Positions 13,386 to 22,616 are shown, counted from the stretch's first letter. The stretch: 64,000 bases of DNA from Clostridium sp. LS (GCF_002760435.1 NZ_AUUU01000013.1:62001-126000), one strand, 5' to 3'. The notes: generated from the sequence alone by a model not told the origin. Program-made: numbers and translations.

Positions 13386-14120
13386 ATGCAAAATATATTT
13401 CTTTTTATTTCAACTTTAGTAGCTTATTTAGTTAAAGCTATAACTGGATTTGGAAACACACTTGTTATGGGATCATTATTTTCGTTTGTAGTACCAAATA
13501 GATTAACTACACCAATTGATTTAATTTTTAGTATTCCAACTAATATTTATATAGTATGGAGGGAACGAAAAAATATTTCACTTAAAGTTGTTATTCCATT
13601 ATCACTAATGCTGTTAGCTGGTATTGTACCAGGGACACTTTTATTAAAGATAGGATATGACTGGATATTAAAATCAATTTTAGGAATAGTAATAGTTGGC
13701 ATGGCAGTAGAAATGCTTACACGAAAGTCAAATCAAAATATTAGTAAGAAAAGCAATCCTGTGTTTCTTACAGCAATTGGGATAACTTCAGGTGTTTTAG
13801 CAGGGCTTTATGGAATTGGTGCTCTTTTAGTTGCATATATCAGCAGAACATCAGATAATAAGAGCCAATTTCGAGGAAACATATGCTGTGTTTTCTTAGT
13901 GGACAATATTTTTAGATTCTTTTTATATTTGTTTACTGGAATTTTAAACAAAGAGGTTTTTACATTAACACTTCTTCTTTCACCAGCAGTGTTGATTGGG
14001 ATGGTTGTAGGAGTTAAAGTTGACTCTAAAATGAAAGAAGAAACAGTAAAAAAGGTTGTAATAGCATTGCTTATAATAAGCGGAACAATTTTATTTGGAA
14101 AAAGTATTTTGAGTTATTAA
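13386..14120 (+). CDS. TauE/SafE (TSUP) family permease
   Basis: A 244-residue membrane protein with about seven or eight hydrophobic helices and the duplicated TSUP pattern: an N-terminal KAITGFGNTL motif and the second-half match SGVLAGLYGIGA. The family exports or imports sulfur-containing or organic anions; the substrate here cannot be read from the sequence. The ribosome site is a purine-rich GGGGGGGGAAA just before the ATG. It appears to be a single gene, with no obvious link to its neighbours. Confidence 0.85.
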   Translation: MQNIFLFISTLVAYLVKAITGFGNTLVMGSLFSFVVPNRLTTPIDLIFSIPTNIYIVWRERKNISLKVVIPLSLMLLAGIVPGTLLLKIGYDWILKSILGIVIVGMAVEMLTRKSNQNISKKSNPVFLTAIGITSGVLAGLYGIGALLVAYISRTSDNKSQFRGNICCVFLVDNIFRFFLYLFTGILNKEVFTLTLLLSPAVLIGMVVGVKVDSKMKEETVKKVVIALLIISGTILFGKSILSY

Positions 14121-14329
14121 TATATTGTACATAGCTATACAAAAGCTTAGTATATTTCAATAAGTAAGTACATAATGGAGAGTTATATCTAGTAAAAGTT
14201 ATGAATTATATAATATAACATATTTATTAAAAAAATCTTACAATAAACAAATACAAATAAAATCCATATATAATAAATTTATGAATAAAATTATTAAATT
14301 TGAAATAACAAAAATAAATTTTAGGGGAA

Positions 14330-15094
14330 ATGAGTTTGAAGAAATTTTGTGATATTATATTGGGTATATTGTTGATTTTTTATGTAATAGCTATAGATAT
14401 GATGAGTGGTTTAATAGTTGCGTTTAGTTTTCCAGTTCTAATTTTAGGAATACTGTTAATTATATATCACTTTGTAAAACATAAGATGAAAAATAGTCCA
14501 TTTTTTCCTAAAGGATTAAATATTATAAAAATATTTTTATGCATTGGTCTTATAGTTTTTTTAGGAATTGAGACTGTAATAATAAGTTACCCCAAACATA
14601 ATGAAAAAAAAGATGATTACATTCTTGTTTTAGGAGCTGGACTTACAGATAGAACAATTCCAAGTGCAATTCTTAAGGCAAGGCTTGATACAGCATTAGA
14701 ATGCTTTAAGCAAAATAATACAGCATATATTGTACTTTCTGGGGGACAAGGGAATGATGAAGACATTCCAGAATCCCATGCAATGAGTAAATATTTACAG
14801 GAAAAGGGTATAGATAAGAATAGAATAATACTTGAGGATAAGTCAAGAAATACAAATGAAAACTTTAAATATTCTAAGGAGAAAATAGAAGAAAATGGTC
14901 ACAAATCCTTGGATAAAGTTAATGTTAAAATAGTAACAACAGATTTTCATGCCTTTAGAAGCAGTATTCTGGCTAAGAAAAATGGGTATATTAATTTTGA
15001 TAATTATTCTAGTCCTACAATCTGGTATTTAATTCCTATAACATATACTCGTGAAGCATTTGCCGTTATAAAAAGCATATTGTTTGATAAATAA
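14330..15094 (+). CDS. YdcF/ElyC-like (DUF218) membrane protein
   Basis: A 254-residue protein with three N-terminal membrane helices (within about residues 5-90) and a C-terminal DUF218 domain: DDYILVLGAGL, then a YIVLSGGQGNDEDIPES loop, an EDKSRNT segment and TTDFHAFRS. The domain folds like a Rossmann hydrolase; SanA/ElyC/YdcF members affect cell-envelope functions, but their chemistry is poorly known. The ribosome site AGGGGA precedes the ATG. It stands alone between the TSUP gene and the sigma-54 activator. Confidence 0.85.
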   Translation: MSLKKFCDIILGILLIFYVIAIDMMSGLIVAFSFPVLILGILLIIYHFVKHKMKNSPFFPKGLNIIKIFLCIGLIVFLGIETVIISYPKHNEKKDDYILVLGAGLTDRTIPSAILKARLDTALECFKQNNTAYIVLSGGQGNDEDIPESHAMSKYLQEKGIDKNRIILEDKSRNTNENFKYSKEKIEENGHKSLDKVNVKIVTTDFHAFRSSILAKKNGYINFDNYSSPTIWYLIPITYTREAFAVIKSILFDK

Positions 15095-15165
15095 ATTTGA
15101 GTTATTATATATTTCTAGAAAACTATCAAAGAGCATAGAACTTATGAGGAAGAAGGTACTACCAA

Positions 15166-16890
15166 ATGGGTAAAGAAACATTATTCTCAAGCTGTTTTAA
15201 TGAAATGAAAATAATATTAGATAATGTATTAAATGAGGTAATTGCAGTTGATCCTGAAAATAAGGTGATTTTTGTTAATAAGGCTGCAAGCATTCTTTTT
15301 GGGATAGATAGCAAAGATAGTTTAGGCAAGTATGTTAATAAATTAATGTATAGTTTTGAATTAACTCGCTTTTTAGCTTCCAAAAAAGAGGAACTAAAGA
15401 AACCTATAGTCATTAATAATTTAAATTTAATTTTAAGCATTATACCTTTATATGAGGGTAAAGTTGCGGCAGGTTCAGTGTTGATTTTTAGTAATATACC
15501 AAATTACAATGAATTGCTTCATAAGCTTGATGAAGAAAGAAACAGCAGTGAAATTTTAAATACTGTAATTGAGACAGCTTATGATGGTATGGTGATTATT
15601 GACAAGATGGGGATAATTACTATGATGAGTAAGGCATATACTGATTTTTTAGGAATAAAAAGAGAGGATGCTGTGGGTAAACATGTAACTGAAGTTATTG
15701 AAAATACAAGAATGCCAATAGTACTTGAAACAGGTAAGGAAGAAGTAGCTCAGCTTCATAAGATTAAAGGGAATTATATGATAGCCTCGAGAATACCTAT
15801 TATAAAAAATGGCGAAATCATCGGAGTTGTGGGAAAGGTATTATTTAGAAATGTAAAGGAATTAAATAGTCTTTATAAAAAAATTAGTGTTATTGAAAAA
15901 GAATTAGAGAACTATAAATCAAAACTTAAAGAATTTAATAGAGCCAGCTATTCTCTTGAAAATATTATAGGTGAAAGTGATTCGATTATTTCGGCTAAGG
16001 AAATAGTAAAAAAGGCTGCTCATACCAGCTCAAATGTACTTATTTTAGGAGAAAGCGGTACTGGAAAAGAAATTTTTGCACATGCAATACATTCAGAGAG
16101 TAACCGTTACGAAGGTCCTTTTGTCAAAGTTAATTGCGCAGCTATTCCAAGCGATTTACTTGAATCAGAATTATTTGGTTATGAGGCAGGAGCTTTTACA
16201 GGCGCAAGAAAAGAAGGGAAAATCGGAAAATTTGAGATTGCAAATGAAGGCACGATATTTTTAGATGAGATAGGAGATATGCCTCTTCATATGCAAGTAA
16301 AGCTTTTAAGAGTTATTCAAGAAAGAGAATTAGAGAAGGTTGGAGGAGTTGCAACTAAAAAGATTAATATTAGAATAATTGCTGCAACAAATAGAAATCT
16401 TGAAAAATTAGTTTCAGAAGGTAAATTCCGAGAAGATCTTTATTATAGGCTTAATGTTGTAACAATTGAAATTCCGCCTTTAAGAGAAAGGGGCAATGAT
16501 ATTATACTTATTTCTAATCATCTTATTAAGAAGCTATCAATTGATTTAGATAAGAAAGTTAGAGGAGTATCAAAGGAGGCTGAACAATATCTTAAAAGCT
16601 ATGAATGGAAAGGCAATGTAAGGGAATTAGAGAATATCTTAGAGAGGGCAATTAATATTATGGGAGATAGTGAAATAATTGAAGTAGATGATTTGCCAAA
16701 AGAAATTACAGGTAAAAAGGCTTCAATAGTTCCTAAAAGACTTCAGGATATTCTTGAAGAAAGCGAAAAAAATGCTATTATTCTTGCCCTTAGAGCAACA
16801 GATGGAAATAAAACAAAAGCAGCAAAAATTTTAGATATTGGACGTACTAGTTTATATGAAAAAATTGAAAAATATAAAATTCAAATATAG
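15166..16890 (+). CDS. Sigma-54-dependent activator (PAS-PAS-AAA+-Fis)
   Basis: A 574-residue enhancer-binding protein. Two PAS sensor domains (about 10-75 and 125-190) take the place of a receiver, so it probably senses a small molecule directly. The AAA+ domain has Walker A GESGTGKE at about residue 295, the sigma-54-contacting GAFTGA loop at about 342, Walker B FLDEIGD and an arginine-finger region. The C-terminal Fis-type helix-turn-helix (NKTKAAKILDIGRTSLYEKI) binds DNA. Three dyads and a -24/-12 promoter lie immediately downstream, so the CoA-transferase operon is the evident target. Confidence 0.95.
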   Translation: MGKETLFSSCFNEMKIILDNVLNEVIAVDPENKVIFVNKAASILFGIDSKDSLGKYVNKLMYSFELTRFLASKKEELKKPIVINNLNLILSIIPLYEGKVAAGSVLIFSNIPNYNELLHKLDEERNSSEILNTVIETAYDGMVIIDKMGIITMMSKAYTDFLGIKREDAVGKHVTEVIENTRMPIVLETGKEEVAQLHKIKGNYMIASRIPIIKNGEIIGVVGKVLFRNVKELNSLYKKISVIEKELENYKSKLKEFNRASYSLENIIGESDSIISAKEIVKKAAHTSSNVLILGESGTGKEIFAHAIHSESNRYEGPFVKVNCAAIPSDLLESELFGYEAGAFTGARKEGKIGKFEIANEGTIFLDEIGDMPLHMQVKLLRVIQERELEKVGGVATKKINIRIIAATNRNLEKLVSEGKFREDLYYRLNVVTIEIPPLRERGNDIILISNHLIKKLSIDLDKKVRGVSKEAEQYLKSYEWKGNVRELENILERAINIMGDSEIIEVDDLPKEITGKKASIVPKRLQDILEESEKNAIILALRATDGNKTKAAKILDIGRTSLYEKIEKYKIQI

Positions 16891-16919
16891 TTGTTCGCAT
16901 TAGCGTACAACTACTTTTT
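16889..16919 (+). terminator. Terminator overlapping activator stop and first dyad
   Basis: AGTTGT-T-CGC pairs with GCG-T-ACAACT around an ATTA loop, followed by ACTTTTTTTA. This has the shape of an intrinsic terminator, and its stem begins inside the activator's TAG stop. The same bases form the first of the three putative activator sites. Confidence 0.7.
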
Positions 16920-16995
16920 TTATCTAAAATAATTGTGCGGAAATTCGTACAACGTGTAAATGTTTACTTGAAATTATGTACGAAAATCCGTACAT
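16891..16995. promoter_or_regulatory. Three phased dyads, likely activator binding sites
   Basis: Three 20-base dyads with 7-base arms and 6-base spacers lie at 16891-16910 (TTGTTCG...CGTACAA), 16933-16952 (TTGTGCG...CGTACAA) and 16976-16995 (ATGTACG...CGTACAT). Starts are 42 and 43 bases apart, about four helical turns, so all face the same side of the DNA. They lie some 105-210 bases upstream of the predicted transcription start, the usual place for enhancer-binding-protein sites. Confidence 0.85.
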
Positions 16996-17076
16996 AATTT
17001 TAAAATATTGCAGGATTTATTTATTATTTACAATGGACAAAGCCCCAATTCTACGTTTATATTATCTCTAAAATTT

Positions 17077-17093
17077 TGGCATGAGTCTTGCTT
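17077..17093 (+). promoter_or_regulatory. Sigma-54 (-24/-12) promoter
   Basis: TGGCATGAGTCTTGCTT matches the sigma-54 consensus TGGCAC-N5-TTGCW with the invariant GG and GC correctly spaced; the only notable deviation is T for C at the end of the -24 box. It is 79 bases upstream of the CoA-transferase start and downstream of three activator-type dyads. Confidence 0.9.
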
Positions 17094-17171
17094 ATATAAA
17101 TAAGTGTAAACGAAATCATTATTAATTATTACACTCTTGCTTTATGGAGTATGTAAAAAGGAGGACAAAAT

Positions 17172-18716
17172 ATGAGCAAGATAATGTCAGTTGAACAAGC
17201 GATTTCCTTAATAAAAAGTGGATACACAGTAGCAGTTGGAGGATTTATTGGTGCTGGACATCCTGAGGCGATTACTAGGAAGCTTAAGGAAATATACCTT
17301 GAGAAAGGTAGTCCAAATAATTTAACTCTTGTTTATGCAGCTGGTCAAGGAGATGGAAAAGAAAAAGGCTTAAATCATTTAGGTCAGGAAGGTCTACTTT
17401 CAAAAGTAATAGGAGGACATTGGGGGTTAGCTCCTAAGGTTCAAAAGCTGGCAATCGAGAACAAGATAAAAGCTTATAATCTTCCTCAAGGAGTAATATC
17501 AAGTCTTTACAGAGATATTGCAGCAGGAAAGCCAGGAACAATTACTCATGTGGGTTTAAAAACTTTTGTAGATCCAAGGGTTGAAGGAGGAAAATTAAAT
17601 AATTGTACTACTGAGGATATTGTAAAGGTAATTGAAATTGATGATAAAGAGTATCTCTACTATAAAGCTTTCCCTATAAATGTGGCTATAATTAGAGCTA
17701 CCTATGCAGATGAAGAAGGAAATGCAAGCCTTCAAAAGGAAGCTGCAACTCTTGATGGCCTTGCAATGGCTCAGGCAGCCAAGAATTCTGGTGGAAAAGT
17801 TATTCTTCAAGTTGAGAAAATAGTTTCAAAAGGAAGTTTAGATCCAAAGCTAGTAAAAATTCCAGGAATACTTGTTGACGCTGTAGTTGTAGCTAATGCT
17901 GAAGATCACATGCAGACTTTTGCTGAAGCATTTAATCCAGCTTTCTGCGGAGAAATAAAAATGCCTGTAAATTCTATTAAATGTCTTCCAATGGATGAAA
18001 GAAAAATAATAGCAAGGCGATGTGCAATGGAGCTTGTGCCCAATGCAATCACTAATCTAGGAATTGGAATGCCTGAGGGAATTTCAATAGTAGCAAATGA
18101 AGAGGGAATAGGAGATACTATGAGACTCACAATTGAATCTGGTCCAATTGGAGGAATACCAGCAGGCGGCTTGAGTTTTGGAGCGGCTATTAATCCAGAC
18201 AGTATAATAGATCAATCATCTCAATTTGATTTTTATGATGGTGGAGGCTTAGATGTAGCATTTTTAGGACTTGCCCAATGTGATGAAAAAGGAAATATTA
18301 ATGTAAGTAAATTTGGTCCTAAGATAGCAGGATGTGGAGGATTTATAAATATAACTCAAAATGCAAAGAAGGTTATTTTTTGTGGAACCTTTACTGCAGG
18401 AGGACTTAAAATTAATGTTTCTGATGGTAAGCTTTTTATTGAAAATGAAGGTAAGTCAAAGAAATTTATAAGAAATGTTGAGCAGATTACTTTTAGTGGA
18501 GATTATGCAAGAGACGTTAATCAGCCAGTTCTTTATATAACTGAAAGAGCAGTTTTTAGATTAACTAATGCTGGGGTGGAACTAGAAGAAATAGCTCCAG
18601 GAGTGGATTTACAAAGAGACATTTTAGATCAAATGGATTTTAAGCCAATAATATCTGAAAAATTAAAGATAATGGATAAAAGAATCTTTGAAGATAAATT
18701 TATGAATCTAAAGTAA
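17172..18716 (+). CDS. Acyl-CoA:acetate / 3-oxoacid CoA-transferase
   Basis: A 514-residue fused alpha-beta family-I CoA-transferase, of the YdiF/propionate CoA-transferase kind. The N-terminal half has VAVGGFIGAGHPEAI and the glycine-rich GGHWGLAPK stretch; the C-terminal half has the catalytic glutamate, probably Glu322 in TIESGPIGG, followed by IPAGGLSFGAA. It moves CoA from acetyl-CoA or another donor to a short-chain acid. The ribosome site is AAAGGAGG. It is the first gene of the sigma-54 operon with a GntP-type permease and a MaoC-type hydratase, which suggests activation of an imported hydroxy or unsaturated acid; the true substrate is inferred. Confidence 0.92.
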   Translation: MSKIMSVEQAISLIKSGYTVAVGGFIGAGHPEAITRKLKEIYLEKGSPNNLTLVYAAGQGDGKEKGLNHLGQEGLLSKVIGGHWGLAPKVQKLAIENKIKAYNLPQGVISSLYRDIAAGKPGTITHVGLKTFVDPRVEGGKLNNCTTEDIVKVIEIDDKEYLYYKAFPINVAIIRATYADEEGNASLQKEAATLDGLAMAQAAKNSGGKVILQVEKIVSKGSLDPKLVKIPGILVDAVVVANAEDHMQTFAEAFNPAFCGEIKMPVNSIKCLPMDERKIIARRCAMELVPNAITNLGIGMPEGISIVANEEGIGDTMRLTIESGPIGGIPAGGLSFGAAINPDSIIDQSSQFDFYDGGGLDVAFLGLAQCDEKGNINVSKFGPKIAGCGGFINITQNAKKVIFCGTFTAGGLKINVSDGKLFIENEGKSKKFIRNVEQITFSGDYARDVNQPVLYITERAVFRLTNAGVELEEIAPGVDLQRDILDQMDFKPIISEKLKIMDKRIFEDKFMNLK

Positions 18717-18792
18717 TGTATTAACTCAAATAAAAATTAGACATGGATAAAGCGGTTAATAAAGAAAAAATAAAATAATGGAGGTTTTGTAT

Positions 18793-20187
18793 ATGGCAGT
18801 TATAGGAATTTTATTAAGTTTAGCGTTATTAATGATTATGGCTTATAGAGGGTTCTCAGTTATTGTTTTTGCACCTATATTTGCAATTGCAGCAGCTATA
18901 TTTTCTGGAATGGCAGTTATGCCAACTTATACAGAAATATTTCTACCTAACTTGGGGAACTATGTAAAAGTTTACTTTCCATTCTTCTTGCTAGGTGCTG
19001 TATTTGGTAAAGTTATGGAACAATCTGGTGCAGCAAAATCTATTGCAAAATTTATAGTTGAAAAATTAGGCAAAAAGCGTGCAATGTTATCTGTAATTTT
19101 GTCAGCTGCTATTTTAACTTATGGTGGTGTAAGTCTTTTCGTTGTTGCATTTGCAGTATACCCATTTGCAGCATCTATATTTAAAGAAGCAGATATTCCA
19201 AAGAGACTTGTTCCTGCGACCATTGCTGTTGGTGCTTTCACATTTACTATGGATGCACTTCCAGGAACACCTCAAATTCAAAATTCTATTCCAATGAAGT
19301 TTTTCAATACAGACCTTTATGCAGCTCCTGTATTTGGAACATTAGGTGCAATTCTGGTTTTAGTTTGTGGTGTATCTTATCTTGAGTGGCGTAAACGTAA
19401 AGCTCAAGCAAATGGGGAAGGTTATGGAGAAAATCATAAAAATGAACCAGTACTTGTTGAAGATGGAAGTTTACCAAATCCGTTTATATCTGCATTGCCA
19501 CTAATATCTGTACTTGGAGTGACTTTAATATTACAAAAATTAATATTTCCTAAATGGGATATTGTTTCTTGGGTTACTAAAGCTCCTTATAATATTCCTG
19601 AAGCAAGTGTTGTAGGTTCAATGAATAACTGGGCTTTAATGATTGCACTTGTATTTGGTATTCTTCTTGCAGTTTGTATTAATCCAAAGCGTATGAAAGG
19701 TAACTTGGCTTCAGCAATTAATGCTGGTGCAATAGGATCATTATTAGCTGTTATGAATACTGCATCAGAAGTAGGCTTTGGTAATGTTATAAAAACTTTA
19801 CCAGGATTTCAATCTATAGCTCATGCATTAACAAACATTAATCCAAATGGAAGTCCATTACTTTCAGAAGCAGTAACAGTAAATACTCTTGCTGGGGTTA
19901 CAGGTTCTGCATCAGGTGGAATGAGTATTGCACTTGATACTTTTGGTAAGGAATATTTAAGCTGGGCAAACAGTGTCGGAATAGATCCACAATTGCTTCA
20001 CCGTGTTGCTGCAATGGCATCAGGTGGAATGGATACATTACCTCATAATGGAGCTGTTATAACTTTACTTGGAATTGCAGGCTTAACCCATAAACAATCA
20101 TATAAAGATATATTCGTAATTACTTGTATTAAGACAGGAACAGTATTTACATTAATAGCATTGCAAAGTATATTCCACTTTGTTTAA
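18793..20187 (+). CDS. GntP-family organic acid permease
   Basis: A 464-residue inner-membrane transporter with about twelve hydrophobic helices. Features such as YGGVSLFVVAFAVYPFA, DALPGTPQIQNSIP and the C-terminal ASGGMDTLPHNGAVIT are typical of the gluconate/hydroxybutyrate GntP group. The start is ATG 18793, with GGAGG at 18780-18784 eight bases ahead; an in-frame ATG at 18778 overlaps that ribosome site and is rejected. GntP relatives sit beside CoA-transferase genes in other bacteria and are proposed D-3-hydroxybutyrate carriers, which fits this operon. Confidence 0.88.
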   Translation: MAVIGILLSLALLMIMAYRGFSVIVFAPIFAIAAAIFSGMAVMPTYTEIFLPNLGNYVKVYFPFFLLGAVFGKVMEQSGAAKSIAKFIVEKLGKKRAMLSVILSAAILTYGGVSLFVVAFAVYPFAASIFKEADIPKRLVPATIAVGAFTFTMDALPGTPQIQNSIPMKFFNTDLYAAPVFGTLGAILVLVCGVSYLEWRKRKAQANGEGYGENHKNEPVLVEDGSLPNPFISALPLISVLGVTLILQKLIFPKWDIVSWVTKAPYNIPEASVVGSMNNWALMIALVFGILLAVCINPKRMKGNLASAINAGAIGSLLAVMNTASEVGFGNVIKTLPGFQSIAHALTNINPNGSPLLSEAVTVNTLAGVTGSASGGMSIALDTFGKEYLSWANSVGIDPQLLHRVAAMASGGMDTLPHNGAVITLLGIAGLTHKQSYKDIFVITCIKTGTVFTLIALQSIFHFV

Positions 20188-20249
20188 TAGAGATTTAAAA
20201 GCACATTAAATTATTTTGGTTATATGCATTATAAAAGGAGGAATAGCAA

Positions 20250-20666
20250 GTGAAAGGCTTAACTATAAAAGAATTAAATATTGGTGATAAAGCATCTTTT
20301 CAAAAGACCATTACTGAAACTGATGTATACTTATATGCTGGTATAACAGGAGATTTGAATCCAGCACATATTAATCAAGTTGAGGCAGAAAAAACAATGT
20401 TTCAAGGAAGAATTGCTCATGGTATGTTAACAGCTGGTTTAGTGTCAGCGGTACTTGGAATGCAATTGCCAGGTCCAGGTTCAATATATCTTGGACAAGA
20501 ACTTAAATTTATGGCTCCTGTGAGAATTGGTGATACAATTAAAGCAGAAGTTGAGGTTATAGAAAAGTTTGAAGATAAGAATAGAATAAAATTAAGTACT
20601 ATATGTACAAATCAAAATGGTGTTGAAGTACTAGTAGGTGTTGCAACTATAATGCCGCCAAAATGA
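20250..20666 (+). CDS. MaoC-like (R)-specific enoyl-CoA hydratase
   Basis: A 138-residue single hot-dog domain protein. The hydratase-2 motif is intact: Asp35, Asn37, Pro38 and His40 in GDLNPAH, followed by the conserved FQGRIAHGML. These proteins interconvert (R)-3-hydroxyacyl-CoA and trans-2-enoyl-CoA. The start codon is GTG with AAAGGAGG nine bases ahead. As the third gene of the sigma-54 operon it could turn (R)-3-hydroxybutyryl-CoA, made by the CoA-transferase, into crotonyl-CoA for central butyrate metabolism, or work in reverse. Confidence 0.92.
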   Translation: MKGLTIKELNIGDKASFQKTITETDVYLYAGITGDLNPAHINQVEAEKTMFQGRIAHGMLTAGLVSAVLGMQLPGPGSIYLGQELKFMAPVRIGDTIKAEVEVIEKFEDKNRIKLSTICTNQNGVEVLVGVATIMPPK

Positions 20667-20685
20667 AGACAAGCCTTCTGATAAA

Positions 20686-20726
20686 TAGTGTAAATTTCAT
20701 TTGTTTGAGATTTACACTACTTTTTT
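20686..20726 (+). terminator. Terminator of the CoA-transferase operon
   Basis: A 10-bp stem, TAGTGTAAAT with ATTTACACTA, with a 14-base loop and directly followed by CTTTTTT. It closes the sigma-54 operon 19 bases past the hydratase stop. Confidence 0.9.
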
Positions 20727-20884
20727 ATGTGTATCCGCATGTTAATTAAAAATATAGAAATCAGATATATTTGTAGCTAGAGTAAGAGGAAAAACAAAAT
20801 GTAATTTTTAAAATGTGAATAATTTATATTCCAAGTTCAAACAATAACTAAAAAATTGTTATCGTTTTAAGGGGAGTTTTATTT

Positions 20885-21705
20885 ATGAAAAAAATATTCA
20901 CTTTTATTGTTATTATAAGTCTTATTGTAATAATAATTGGATGTGATACGCATAACAGTAAGATTACAACAACAAATATTGCACCAAGTAAGGATAGATT
21001 GGAAACAATAAAAGAAAAAGGAGTATTAACTTTTGCCTCAGCGAATGACCCACCTTTTGTCTATATAAATACTGAAGCAAATAAGCTTAGTGGAATTGAT
21101 GCTGATATCATAGCTGAAATTACAAAGCGCCTTGGAATTAATAAAGTTGAGCTAAAGGAAATACCATTTGCAGACCTATTAAATCAACTAAATGCTGATG
21201 AGAGTATAGATCTAGCTGCAGATGGAATATATATAACTCCCGAGCGCCAAGAGATAGTATCATTTACTCAACCACGATATAAGGAGACAGAAGCTGTTAT
21301 TGTTCCAAAAGCCTCAAAAATTAATTTTAAGGATGATTTGAAAAATGCAGTAGTTGGAGCTAGAAGAGGCACAAAATTTGCAGATTTGGTAGAAAATTGG
21401 AGAAAAAATAACTTAATAAAAGATGTAGTGATTTTCGAAGATACTCCTAAATTACTGAATGCTTTAAATAATGGAGAAATTGATGCAGGAGTATCTGATT
21501 CTACTTTGGTAAAATATTCTTTAAAAAACAAAAGCTTTAATTTAAAGACGTTAAGAGATTATACTCCTGAACTGGAATAGCAGTTAAGAAAAGCGATATT
21601 ACATTATTAAATGCTCTAAATGAAAAAATTAATGAGATGAAAGCTGATGATACGTTGTATGCTATTCTTATAGAGAACGGCTTAGATAAAAATGATATGG
21701 TTTGA
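20885..21705 (+). pseudogene. Frameshifted amino-acid ABC binding lipoprotein
   Basis: A family-3 periplasmic-type binding protein. It begins with a lipoprotein signal (lipobox IIGC, Cys21) and the typical KGVLTFASANDPPFVY and GIDADIIAEI motifs. The frame stops at 21578-21580 after 231 residues, but the missing C-terminus continues in another frame: GIAVKKSDITLLNALNEKIN through to TGA at 21703-21705. A single-base loss near 21570 would explain this. No permease or ATPase genes are nearby. It is either a decayed orphan gene or a sequencing error. Confidence 0.8.
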
Positions 21706-21828
21706 AGCTAGTGACACAAGAATATACAAAAATAATGTTCTTAGAAAATTGAATAGTGTGATATCTATATGTATATTATAATTATTAATAAATGAGTACT
21801 TTTTTTAAAGTTTGAAGGAGGAAAATAA

Positions 21829-22041
21829 GTGCGAATAGGATGGATAATTATAATTGCAGTTTTAATACTTGTTATATTTAGAGCATTAAAAACTCATTTT
21901 GTGTGCCCTAAATGCGGTGAAAATTTTAAGATAAGCATTTTTAAATATATATTTACCATACATTTACTGGGTAAACGTATGGCCAAATGTCCTAACTGCG
22001 GACATATTGAATTTTTTATCCCGAAGTGGGATAAAAAATAG
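21829..22041 (+). CDS. Small membrane zinc-ribbon protein
   Basis: A 70-residue protein starting at GTG, with AAGGAGG nine bases upstream. One N-terminal hydrophobic helix (about 4-20) is followed by two CxxC pairs, CPKCG and CPNCG, about 28 residues apart, which would hold one zinc ion. Nothing in the sequence gives a function. It follows the broken binding-protein gene and precedes another small zinc-ribbon gene. Confidence 0.7.
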   Translation: MRIGWIIIIAVLILVIFRALKTHFVCPKCGENFKISIFKYIFTIHLLGKRMAKCPNCGHIEFFIPKWDKK

Positions 22042-22098
22042 CAAACCATATATTGGCATTATTTAAATGCAGAAAGGATTTATGCAAAGTATACTTAT

Positions 22099-22141
22099 TT
22101 GAAAATTGAGTAATGAGATATTTACTAAATATGTTATAATT
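22099..22141 (+). promoter_or_regulatory. Repeated promoter element, copy 1
   Basis: A 43-base stretch from TTGAAAATT to TGTTATAATT that matches another one at 26261-26303 in 36 of 43 positions. It carries TTTACT starting exactly 14 bases before an extended -10 (TGTTATAAT). It lies upstream of the small zinc-ribbon gene. Confidence 0.6.
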
Positions 22142-22212
22142 AATATAGGATAGTAACTATAAGATCAACTATTAATTGAGTAGTTGTATGTTTTATGAAA
22201 GGAATGATGAGA

Positions 22213-22470
22213 ATGGCAGAAGTAACAATGTGTCAAAGTTGTGGGTTGCCGTTTAACGAAGAACACGCGCATTTCATAGCAACAGAACAAGATGGGAGTA
22301 AGAGTATTTACTGTACAAATTGCTATAAAGGCGGGAAATTTATTGAACCTGATATATCCATGGAAGAAATGATTGAGATAATTGTGCCTATTTTAGGAAG
22401 AGCACTAGGCGAAGAAGAAGCAAGAAAAGAAATGACAACTTTATTGCCAACTCTTAAGCGTTGGAGATAA
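22213..22470 (+). CDS. Putative zinc-ribbon protein
   Basis: A small soluble protein, 85 residues from the chosen start. CQSCGLPF and CTNCYKGGKF give four cysteines for a zinc ribbon, with an HAHF segment and an ATEQDGSKSIYC stretch typical of the 'putative zinc ribbon' family. Four in-frame ATGs lie at 22195-22213; GAAAGGA at 22197-22203 best serves the one at 22213, giving MAEVTMCQSCG. The function is unknown. A sigma-A-like extended -10 promoter ends at 22140. Confidence 0.75.
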   Translation: MAEVTMCQSCGLPFNEEHAHFIATEQDGSKSIYCTNCYKGGKFIEPDISMEEMIEIIVPILGRALGEEEARKEMTTLLPTLKRWR

Positions 22471-22562
22471 GCATAATCCAAGAAAAACTTAATACATAAT
22501 ATTCATTTATATTATAAATAAATATTAATAGTAATTGTAAAGTCGCATTGTTCAAAAGATTG

Positions 22563-22600
22563 GATTTGCGATTTTTACTGTGCAATTTATTAAATGTTTT
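22563..22600 (+). repeat. Dispersed intergenic repeat, copy A
   Basis: GATTTGCGATTTTTACTGTG and following bases to TTAAATGTT resemble the sequence at 27056-27093 with a few substitutions and small gaps. The copy lies after the zinc-ribbon gene. Its function is unknown. Confidence 0.45.
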
Positions 22601-22616
22601 ATATAGGGGTGATGAG

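Noticed and set aside
22548-22616. An N-terminal extension of the CDP-alcohol phosphatidyltransferase from ATG 22548.
   Set aside because: There is no ribosome site there and the extension covers an intergenic repeat; ATG 22617 has a good site.
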